The position numbers were made by a program, and so were the translations under genes. From the NCBI GenBank assembly GCA_003819975.1, contig RPPU01000262.1, positions 1 to 6,562 on the forward strand: a stretch of DNA of 6,562 nucleotides, in the 5' to 3' direction. The notes under the pieces were generated by a model, which was not told the origin of the DNA, did not search any database, and saw only the letters and a program-made list of their open reading frames with translations. Shown in pieces: positions 1 to 3,935 of this stretch. Position 1 is the stretch's first letter. Each line of letters opens with the position of its first letter. Source of the DNA: Desulfobacteraceae bacterium. Its GTDB lineage: Bacteria; Desulfobacterota; DSM-4660; Desulfatiglandales; HGW-15.

Positions 1-192
1 AAGATATCGTCCATCCCGGCTGAGCGCCGGCTCCATGGCATGATCGCTATAACCCAGAATGGTCACTCTTTGAGGATTGGAAAATTCTTCAGATAATGGA
101 TGGGTGGTAATCCCGCTCGTATTGCTTGTCCCAATGCAACCGATAAAAGCGGACAGGATCAATACCATTGAACAATGTTTTAGTATCGGCAT
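1..192 (-). CDS. Lipoprotein with PD40/TolB-like propeller segment (partial, runs off window start)
   Basis: The minus-strand frame opens at ATG 190-192 and stays open for 64 codons to the window edge, so the C-terminus is missing. A perfect AGGAGG Shine-Dalgarno lies at 200-205 with a 7-base gap, which fixes the start. The N-terminus has a short basic head, a hydrophobic core and a lipobox-like AFIGC, with Cys19 as the probable lipidated residue, so I infer export and anchoring in a membrane. After a Ser/Thr-rich linker, residues about 43-64 read VTILGYSDHAMEPALSRDGR, which resembles the start of a WD40-like PD40 repeat (EPxxSxDGRYL) found in TolB-type beta-propellers. Only one blade is visible, so the propeller call is tentative. 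It lies just downstream of the interrupted small gene at 223-438 and may share its transcript. Its substrate or partner cannot be read from this fragment. Confidence 0.7.
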   Translation of the reverse strand, partial: MPILKHCSMVLILSAFIGCIGTSNTSGITTHPLSEEFSNPQRVTILGYSDHAMEPALSRDGRYL

Positions 193-222
193 TTCTGAAC
201 CTCCTGAGTCGGCACCCGGTAT

Positions 223-438
223 CTAAATATTTCTATAAAGAAGCGGGCGATTAGAGCGATCACCAAAAGGATTTACTCCAAATAAAAGAATGAGGAGTAA
301 TAGGCAAGACAGATAATCTCTCCAGCGCCATTTGAATTTAAAATACCCCTGGGCTTAATTGATAAAGTTGGCACCTTGTTTATCAAACTTGAGTTTGAGC
401 AATGCTTCGATCTTTTTTACTTCAATCTCTCCTGTCAT
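223..438 (-). pseudogene. Small membrane protein gene interrupted by an in-frame TAA
   Basis: ATG 436-438 follows a good AGGAG site at 446-450 with a 7-base gap, and encodes 27 residues (MTGEIEVKKIEALLKLKFDK...) before a TAA at 355-357. The same frame then continues for 43 more codons to a TAG at 223-225. It has an aromatic/basic stretch (KFKWRWRDY), a strongly hydrophobic helix (LSCLLLLILLFGV) and a polar tail. The read-through product would be about 71 residues with one transmembrane segment. No in-frame ATG restarts the second half. The strong start site and the gene-like second half suggest a real small gene broken by a nonsense change. Alternatives are a genuine 27-residue peptide, or a base error in the assembly. 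Function unknown. It sits between the attC site (464-523) and the lipoprotein gene, both in the same direction. Confidence 0.45.
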
Positions 439-463
439 GAATGATCTCCTGATGGGGATTGAG

Positions 464-523
464 ACCTATCGCCTCTAATCAGCCGCGCGGTTTTTTGCGT
501 CGGCTGAATTAGTCTTGTTATGC
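464..523 (-). other. Integron attC recombination site (59-base element)
   Basis: Read on the minus strand, this 60-base element has R'' GCATAAC (517-523), a 5-base spacer, and L'' TAATTCAGCCG (501-511). A 15-base central part follows, then L' CGGCTGATTA (476-485), a 5-base spacer, and R' GATAGGT (464-470). L'' and L' pair over 10 bp with one extra, extrahelical base in L''. This asymmetry is known for attC sites and sets cassette polarity. The outer boxes each match RYYYAAC / GTTRRRY at 6 of 7 positions, and both spacers are equal in length. The site begins 21 bases after the stop of the gene at 545-1048, in the orientation expected for that gene's cassette. Its R'' is complementary at 6 of 7 bases to the heptamer at that gene's own start (GTTATGA, 1045-1051). 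A plain terminator is less likely, since the hairpin has a bulge, matching outer boxes and no following T-run. Confidence 0.72.
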
Positions 524-544
524 ATTTATATTTCTTTGTCTCAT

Positions 545-1048
545 TCATTCGGGCGGTTTGCCTCTGTCCTGTTGCTCGAAATGAATTAATTTGAAGTCTT
601 TGCCTTGCCATTCATAATATGAAATGCCATACGGTACATCGTCACTATTAACCTGACCGTATACAATCAGTAACCTGCTGTTAAGCTTGAACTCTGGCCC
701 GTATAGATCGTGCCACCAGCCACCCCAGGTTATGAGATTAGGATTTCTCGGTAAATATACTTCGCCTGTTTCTGCGTTAACCACGGCAATGCTGACACAC
801 GATGTGCCGCAGCCGATTTCTATAATTGTAAACCGTCCAGCGAAATTAGGACCCTCTTTTGCTTGTTCTCTAATGGCTGTTCTATATCTTCGCGCTTCTT
901 TGTGGGTCGTAAGATTAGGTTTTGCTGGTTTACCTTTAAAAATATTCTTTTCTTTGTACTGATCAAAATCGATATTTGCTGCCACGGCCCAGAGCGGCAG
1001 GAGCACCATAAGAATTGTAATTATTGCTTTTTTCATATTTGAATTCAT
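545..1048 (-). CDS. Exported hypothetical protein, cassette-type (GCGTSC motif)
   Basis: The frame encodes 167 residues from ATG 1046-1048. The second ATG (codon 5, 1034-1036) is the likelier start, because MKKAIITILMVLLPLWAVAA is a textbook signal peptide with predicted cleavage after Ala24. Neither ATG has a clear Shine-Dalgarno, and the first ATG lies inside the core-site heptamer GTTATGA. The mature part of about 143 residues is presumably periplasmic. It contains GPNFAGRFTIIEIGCGTSCV (residues 66-85) with two cysteines, C80 and C84, that could pair or bind metal. Aromatic-rich segments follow (WGGWWHDLYG, YYEWQG). I recall similar proteins of unknown function from proteobacterial genomes and cassette arrays, but no characterised member. 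The attC at 464-523 follows its stop by 21 bases, so it appears to be a cassette gene. Confidence 0.8.
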   Translation of the reverse strand: MNSNMKKAIITILMVLLPLWAVAANIDFDQYKEKNIFKGKPAKPNLTTHKEARRYRTAIREQAKEGPNFAGRFTIIEIGCGTSCVSIAVVNAETGEVYLPRNPNLITWGGWWHDLYGPEFKLNSRLLIVYGQVNSDDVPYGISYYEWQGKDFKLIHFEQQDRGKPPE

Positions 1049-1116
1049 AACGACTGAGCTCAGAGGCGGCCGATTTATACGCCTAATCGGGGTCGCACCA
1101 AGCTATCTTATTGATA
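1045..1116 (-). other. Degenerate attC-like site
   Basis: Read on the minus strand, R' GTTATGA (1045-1051) is preceded by a spacer and an L'-like arm (CGCCTCTGAGC, 1056-1066 region). The other arm, at 1094-1104, can pair with it through AGCT (1057-1060 with 1101-1104) and GCG/CGC (1066-1068 with 1094-1096). The core is a perfect CCGATT/AATCGG stem (1070-1075 with 1085-1090) around a 9-base loop. The total of 72 bases and the position, directly between the stop of the decayed frame at 1118 and the start of the next gene, fit an attC. The expected R'' would be TATCAAT (1110-1116), which matches RYYYAAC at only 4 of 7 positions, so the site is either degraded or a chance palindrome. Confidence 0.35.
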
Positions 1117-1117
1117 T

Positions 1118-1322
1118 TCAAGAAATATCATCCCGAAAATATATATTTTTCGACCTTAGATCGCCATTTTCAGGGGTAAAAATGAGCTTATAAGAAATCG
1201 ACGGTTCTTTTCTGGTATCTTCCATTGGCTTCAACCATTTCTCGGTCTTTAGCCTGTATTCCAAGTTTTTACATTGTATTACTTATCAATAATTTTTTCT
1301 TAAAAGGCCCACTTGATGCCAT
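1118..1322 (-). pseudogene. Small hypothetical gene with apparent frameshift
   Basis: ATG 1320-1322 follows AGAGGGG (GGGG at 1329-1332) with a 6-base gap, and encodes MASSGPFKKKLLISNTM before a TAA. A second frame, offset by one base, is open from GTA 1280-1282 to a TGA at 1118-1120. It reads ...NLEYRLKTEKWLKPMEDTRK... followed by SYKLIFTPENGDLRSKNIYF, with protein-like composition and no start codon with a ribosome site of its own. Joining the two would give a soluble protein of about 67 residues. The crossing point must lie in the AT-rich stretch around 1275-1297. The heptamer GTTGGGC at 1350-1356 sits 27 bases ahead of the ATG, as in a cassette. I do not recognise the product. A frameshifted cassette gene is my preferred reading; two unrelated chance frames cannot be excluded. 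Confidence 0.4.
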
Positions 1323-1395
1323 TAAATGCCCCTCTAAGACCAAAAAGAAGCCCAACCTTCAACGATTATGGTAAAATTTCAATTTGTTATCTTTG

Positions 1396-1483
1396 TCCGA
1401 CCCTAAGCTATAGTGGCGGAATCGCAGTCAAGTGATGCGTATAGTTATCTTCGCTTTCGACATCACGCGATAGCTAGGTCGGA
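1396..1483. repeat. Long imperfect inverted repeat with one-sided bulges
   Basis: The outer arms, 1396-1410 and 1471-1483, pair over 13 bp (TCCGACC..TAGCTA type), with two extra bases in the left arm. Inner pairings follow: ATCGC 1421-1425 with GCGAT 1467-1471 (sharing base 1471 with the outer arm) and GTGATG 1432-1437 with CATCAC 1461-1466. Every bulge lies on the left arm. The right arm contains the stop codon of the membrane-protein gene (1474-1476), so the structure forms at the end of that transcript. It could be a terminator-like or attC-like structure. GTCGGAC in the left arm (read on minus) matches GTTRRRY at 6 of 7, but the standard unpaired spacers are absent and no T-run follows. 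Confidence 0.45.
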
Positions 1484-1842
1484 ATACCACCTGTCATCAC
1501 GAACAAGACAAACCCTGGTATGACGCTTAACCAAAACCAAGCACAACCGAGCAGAAAGCAAAGCATGCAATAAGCTGTCAAGCTTAGAATCGGATTAGAG
1601 AACATGCGGACGGCGAAGCGTTTCATAATAATCAGGTTCAAGATTATTGCTAACACGGACCAAATCGCCACCGTGTCATCCCAACTCCTGTATCCAATGG
1701 ACGCGAGCCTGCGCTCGACTGTGGCACCAAACCTCCAGATAACGTTGAAAAGAAGGTAAAGTAAAAGGTAGCAGAGATACCCCTTCATGTTAATAATTAG
1801 GCCCTGCAACAGGGCACCGCGATTTTTTTTGATCGATGACAT
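1474..1842 (-). CDS. Polytopic membrane protein of unknown function, cassette-type
   Basis: This 122-residue frame starts at ATG 1840-1842, immediately after the core-site heptamer GTTAGGC (1848-1854), as cassette genes often do. There is no strong Shine-Dalgarno. The later ATG at codon 19 (INMKGYL) is a possible alternative, as it would keep all membrane segments. Hydrophobic stretches lie at about residues 20-37, 57-74, 83-101 and 102-117, separated by basic or polar turns (ERRLASIGYRSWDD, MKRFAVRMFSN). That predicts three to four membrane helices in the inner membrane. I see no catalytic motif and recognise no family. A 6-bp hairpin (1801-1815, GCCCTG/CAGGGC) lies inside the coding sequence near its start. 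The gene ends inside the inverted repeat 1396-1483. Its expected R'' box (GCCTAAC) is not found downstream. Confidence 0.6.
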   Translation of the reverse strand: MSSIKKNRGALLQGLIINMKGYLCYLLLYLLFNVIWRFGATVERRLASIGYRSWDDTVAIWSVLAIILNLIIMKRFAVRMFSNPILSLTAYCMLCFLLGCAWFWLSVIPGFVLFVMTGGIPT

Positions 1843-1847
1843 ATGAA

Positions 1848-1867
1848 GCCTAACGAACGGGTTAGCA
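1848..1867 (-). other. Collapsed attC: R'' and R' boxes with no central stem
   Basis: Read on the minus strand, the sequence is TGCTAAC (1861-1867), six bases CCGTTC, then GTTAGGC (1848-1854). The first box is the exact complement of the heptamer that opens the upstream cassette (2568-2574), so it behaves as that cassette's R''. It also contains the TAA stop of the 1862-2554 gene. The second box is a perfect GTTRRRY core site opening the next cassette. A normal attC has tens of bases of stem between these boxes, and here only six remain. Deletion of the centre is the simplest explanation. Confidence 0.5.
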
Positions 1868-2554
1868 TTTCCCCATAATTCTTTGAATTTCTACTGGAAA
1901 CGTCCTTTTCGATTCCTGATCTATCTCTAAATATACTGGTAGTCGGCTATCTTTCTTTGACGCTTTCACGTATTCATTTTTCGTAACTTCAACATTATTT
2001 ATCCAATATTTAGGCCACCCCTCGGATAATTTGCCTTCAGATTCCCATTGCCGTTCTATTCCATGCAGCTTTCCCTCAGACCAGTGTTTTTCAATAAAGA
2101 CTGACTCTTGGTCCTCATTCACCCACCACTCAAAGCCATGTGGGACACCACCTTTCATACTGTGAATTTCAGAAATCAGAATATCCCCATTTTCATTGAT
2201 AGTGCGCCATAAATCATAACCGGTCCCGTGGGCTAACGTATATGTACCAATTAAATTCCCATCATCATCCCATTGGGCTGCGGTGCCATGCGGAAGACCA
2301 TTTTCATAAGGTTCAGCACAATATAATGTTCCATCTTGATTCCAATAGTATTCGACTCCATGTGTTTTTCCGTACTTCATGGGACGTTCGATTACTAAAA
2401 CTCCACCCGTTTCGTAAAATCGCTCGCCAACAATCTCGCCATTGAACAAGCATTCAGTCTTTTTTGGCCAAATAGCATCTCCTTCTCTTTTGTATTCAGA
2501 GACAGTCTTTTCAACTGCGTCCTTTGGGATGCCAGAAACATAGCGATCGTTCAC
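1862..2554 (-). CDS. MORN-variant (YwqK-like) repeat protein, cassette-type
   Basis: This 230-residue protein starts at GTG 2552-2554, supported by AAGGAAG five bases upstream. No ATG lies in the N-terminal part. From about residue 40 it is built of YwqK/MORN-variant beta-hairpin repeats, each with an HG pair followed by aromatic residues and a later DG-x-L or EG-x-L turn. HG occurs at residues 65-66 (GKTHGVEYYWNQDGTL), 89-90 (GLPHGTAAQWDDDGNL), 139-140 (GVPHGFEWWVNED) and 164-165 (GKLHGIERQWESEGKL). There is no signal peptide, so it is probably cytoplasmic. Such repeats are usually protein-binding scaffolds. The database label 'antitoxin YwqK' for related proteins says little about function here, and no toxin adjoins it. 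The C-terminus is a charged, non-repeat tail of about 50 residues. Its stop codon lies inside the R'' box at 1861-1867, and it opens with GTTAGCA (2568-2574), which marks it as a cassette gene. Confidence 0.75.
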   Translation of the reverse strand: MNDRYVSGIPKDAVEKTVSEYKREGDAIWPKKTECLFNGEIVGERFYETGGVLVIERPMKYGKTHGVEYYWNQDGTLYCAEPYENGLPHGTAAQWDDDGNLIGTYTLAHGTGYDLWRTINENGDILISEIHSMKGGVPHGFEWWVNEDQESVFIEKHWSEGKLHGIERQWESEGKLSEGWPKYWINNVEVTKNEYVKASKKDSRLPVYLEIDQESKRTFPVEIQRIMGKC

Positions 2555-2667
2555 GTTTCTTCCTTGATGCTAACGATTAAGATTGTATACTGACTGAACG
2601 CGCAACGGGATTCAGCATATCCCGCTCTTGGCGGGATTGGACTAAACCGCTTCGCGTTTTTGCCTAT

Positions 2668-2704
2668 GGGGTTTGAATCTGATTTCTTCCTGGTGTCAAA
2701 CCCC
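2668..2704. repeat. Perfect 9-bp inverted repeat
   Basis: GGGGTTTGA at 2668-2676 is the exact complement of TCAAACCCC at 2696-2704, with a 19-base loop. TTTGAATC also recurs directly at 2672-2679 and 2705-2712. There is no T-run after either arm, so an intrinsic terminator is unlikely. It could be a binding site or the remnant of a small mobile repeat. Confidence 0.5.
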
Positions 2705-2923
2705 TTTGAATCGTATTTTAAACTCTCTAAATAGCGGCTTCAACATGAAAAAGCTCCCACTCCAAATAAATGAAATCAAAAACCATTTTTCTTTTAATCC
2801 ATTTTCGATTGTTCTGAGAGATGCTTACGTCTACTATAAGACCCCCCTTGAAAGGAAAGCCAGCATATCACCCGGCTGAATGCGGTCAAGAAAAATTAAA
2901 AATCTGGTTGATAGGCTGAAGAC

Positions 2924-2944
2924 TATAGGTTATAGGTTGTTAGG
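2924..2944 (+). repeat. Degenerate 7-base tandem repeat (TATAGGT)
   Basis: TATAGGT occurs twice in tandem (2924-2930, 2931-2937), followed by a diverged copy TGTTAGG (2938-2944). Related TATAGG/TTAGG words occur on the opposite strand at 3893-3935 and as GTTTAGG words at 5055-5067, so this appears to be a spacer repeat family of the genome. Confidence 0.5.
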
Positions 2945-2991
2945 CGATTTTTAGAACCCGAATCCAAATTCTGACATCCTGCCGGTCGAGG

Positions 2992-3192
2992 TTAATGCCC
3001 GCGGCTCTGCCGTGACGGCTTAGTGGATTGGATTGTGGATGCCACTTTTTTAGACGCAAGACGAACAATGACGTGCCCGGATTTTTCTTGAACGCGACGC
3101 AAATCTGCGCAGATTTTTGATAATTCACCGTTAAATTTCCGGGTGTGTTCCTTTCGGTATTTTCGTACTTCCGCAACTATCGGATCTTTCAT
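2992..3192 (-). CDS. Small antitoxin-like partner of the PIN toxin
   Basis: This 66-residue protein starts at ATG 3190-3192, overlapping the toxin stop by four bases (ATGA). A strong GGAGG lies seven to eight bases upstream, inside the end of the toxin gene. The N-terminus, DPIVAEVRKYRKEHTRKFNG followed by ELSKICADLRRVQEKSG, is mostly helical and charged. It resembles the small 'DPIVxEVRxxREExxxxFNxDLxxICxDLR' proteins commonly paired with PIN proteins of this type. The basic C-terminal tail (RLASKKV...KPSRQSRGH) could contact nucleic acid or the toxin. The inferred role is to bind and neutralise the PIN ribonuclease and perhaps to autoregulate. The gene order, toxin first, is the reverse of classic VapBC. 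No neutralisation can be proven from sequence, but the coupled arrangement makes the pairing convincing. Confidence 0.75.
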   Translation of the reverse strand: MKDPIVAEVRKYRKEHTRKFNGELSKICADLRRVQEKSGHVIVRLASKKVASTIQSTKPSRQSRGH

Positions 3193-3668
3193 TTTTCAAC
3201 CTCCAAAAGCTCTTCGGGTGAACAAATCTCCGGGCAGCCATAACCCTCGGCTTCGACGATCTTTCTCACTTTTTTACGGGTGAAAGGATTATTAAGATGG
3301 GCGAAATTCCATGTGATAATTACTTCTATCCCATTAACCGCCGCAACAGCAATATGGAGGGCATCTTCCGGATATTCGGTTGGGATTCCTTTTTTAGCGA
3401 TAATTTTCTCGGCAAGAGATCGAGTCTCGTCGTCAATATCAAGCATGGGAAATTCGGCAATAACCGCAATTCTCATTTTGGCTTGCTCCGGGTTACCCTT
3501 GCCTGCTTCTTGATATACAAGGGCTGATACATAAGCCTTATATTTTGTTGAAAGTTTAGCCCATAGTTCACGTGTTGCCTCCTGATGCCCGGCAATCATG
3601 ATGTCTCGACTTGGTTTGGCGGTGAAATAACTCACCACAGTCGTCTCAATGTAAACGTGTTTTTCCAT
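3189..3668 (-). CDS. PIN-domain toxin (VapC-like ribonuclease)
   Basis: This 159-residue protein starts at ATG 3666-3668. The first strand, HVYIETTVVSYFTAKPSRD, begins at residue 4, so no later start is possible. PIN-domain landmarks are E8 in the first acidic position (Glu where many PIN proteins have Asp), E54 (VYQEAGKG), D102 in EDALHIAVAA, and TWNFAHLNN at 119-127. In the last motif N121 stands where the fourth acidic residue often is. PIN proteins are metal-dependent ribonucleases, and in toxin-antitoxin pairs they cut RNA to stop growth. That activity is inferred here from family membership. The gene overlaps its partner by four bases. It has no Shine-Dalgarno, and a perfect extended -10 lies so close that the mRNA probably starts at the A of the ATG. 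The C-terminus ends in an acidic helix (SPEELLEVEK). Confidence 0.82.
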   Translation of the reverse strand: MEKHVYIETTVVSYFTAKPSRDIMIAGHQEATRELWAKLSTKYKAYVSALVYQEAGKGNPEQAKMRIAVIAEFPMLDIDDETRSLAEKIIAKKGIPTEYPEDALHIAVAAVNGIEVIITWNFAHLNNPFTRKKVRKIVEAEGYGCPEICSPEELLEVEK

Positions 3669-3674
3669 AAATGA

Positions 3675-3683
3675 ATTATATCA
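3675..3683 (-). promoter_or_regulatory. Extended -10 promoter of the toxin-antitoxin pair
   Basis: On the minus strand TG-A-TATAAT is a consensus extended -10 element, with TATAAT at 3675-3680 and TG at 3682-3683. No good -35 box lies 16-18 bases upstream, which an extended -10 can tolerate. Transcription would begin about seven bases downstream, at or next to the A of the toxin start codon at 3668, leaving no 5' leader. Confidence 0.55.
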
Positions 3684-3732
3684 TATTTTTAGAGTTGCAA
3701 ATAGGTCTGAAAATTTTTAGATAAAATTGTTG

Positions 3733-3759
3733 GGATCCGGTAAATCCCGTTTATCCTGT
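3733..3759 (-). repeat. Three tandem 9-base units (AC-N-GGAT-NN)
   Basis: On the minus strand the sequence divides exactly into ACAGGATAA, ACGGGATTT and ACCGGATCC. A further related unit (AAATCCGGA on plus) follows at about 3763. This resembles the ACAGGAT-type spacer repeats seen in many bacterial genomes. It lies between ribD and the toxin promoter, and I see no coding potential. Confidence 0.55.
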
Positions 3760-3829
3760 CAGAAATCCGGATTCCCGCTCAATTCATACCGGAATGACGG
3801 CCAAAAGAACAGCAGCCAAATCCCACCTC

Positions 3830-3860
3830 CAACAACTTTTCAGATGCTTAAAAGCTGTTG
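3830..3860. terminator. Imperfect hairpin downstream of ribD (possible terminator)
   Basis: CAACAACTTTT (3830-3840) pairs with AAAAGCTGTTG (3850-3860) over 11 positions with one mismatch, around a 9-base loop. It lies about 64 bases past the ribD stop in the direction of ribD transcription and before the toxin promoter, so it may end the ribD message. There is no T-run after the stem, so this is weak as an intrinsic terminator. Confidence 0.3.
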
Positions 3861-3892
3861 CGGACTGGACGAGTCGGGTTCTCTTAATTCTT

Positions 3893-3935
3893 CCTATAGC
3901 CTAAACGCCTACCGTCTAAACTGCTAAACGTAAAC
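3893..3935 (-). repeat. GTTTAG/TATAGG spacer repeat running into the ribD stop codon
   Basis: On the minus strand GTTTAG occurs at 3924-3929, 3916-3921 and 3901-3906, with GTTTAC at 3930-3935 and CTATAGG just beyond. The copy at 3924-3929 contains the TAG stop of ribD, and the GTTTAC copy encodes its last Val-Tyr. The repeat therefore supplies the very end of the gene. Confidence 0.5.

Larger units (their letters stand above)
464..2574 (-). mobile_element. Putative integron gene-cassette cluster without integrase (CALIN-like)
   Basis: Four small, unrelated reading frames lie head to tail on the minus strand. Each is preceded close to its start by an integron core-site-like heptamer: GTTAGCA (2568-2574), GTTAGGC (1848-1854), GTTGGGC (1350-1356) and GTTATGA (1045-1051). 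In a cassette, the heptamer at the start should be complementary to the R'' box at its end. This is exact for the 1862-2554 cassette (GTTAGCA with TGCTAAC at 1861-1867) and 6 of 7 for the 545-1048 cassette. One well-formed attC closes the cluster at 464-523, one degenerate site lies at 1045-1116 and one collapsed site at 1848-1867. No tyrosine recombinase and no attI are in the window. The attC that should precede the first cassette, beyond 2574, is not recognisable. Confidence 0.6.
2555..2991. other. Intergenic stretch with hairpins, no convincing gene
   Basis: I see no gene I can defend here. A 44-codon plus-strand frame (ATG 2745-2747 to TGA 2877-2879, MKKLPLQINEIKNHFSFNPF...) has protein-like composition but no Shine-Dalgarno, so I do not call it. 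The stretch holds a 7-bp hairpin (2619-2625 with 2631-2637) and a 9-bp inverted repeat (2668-2676 with 2696-2704). AACGCG (2597-2602) can pair with CGCGTT (2653-2658) around the first hairpin. The direct repeat CAGCATATC occurs at 2613-2621 and 2861-2869. The part next to 2574 is where an attC would be expected, but no consistent R''/L''/L'/R' fold emerges. Confidence 0.5.

Noticed and set aside
2568..2642. attC ending at ATTGGAC (2636-2642), 75 bases
   Set aside because: R''-like GTCCAAT matches 6 of 7, but the only stem inside (2619-2637) is off-centre and overlaps that box, so the arms cannot pair as in an attC.
2673..2879. Plus-strand frame of 68 codons (or 44 from ATG 2745)
   Set aside because: The longer version starts at TTG with no ribosome site, and the ATG version has no Shine-Dalgarno. 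It overlaps repeats, and I recognise no family.
2939..2945. GCCTAAC on the minus strand after the antitoxin, as a possible R'' box making the toxin-antitoxin pair a cassette
   Set aside because: No L''/L' stem or matching R' follows within attC range, no core heptamer precedes the toxin start, and the word is part of the TATAGGT repeat run.
2940..3176. Minus-strand frame of 78 codons overlapping the antitoxin
   Set aside because: It is out of frame with the antitoxin, which has the strong GGAGG, ATGA coupling and family-like sequence. This frame has a basic, low-information composition typical of a shadow.
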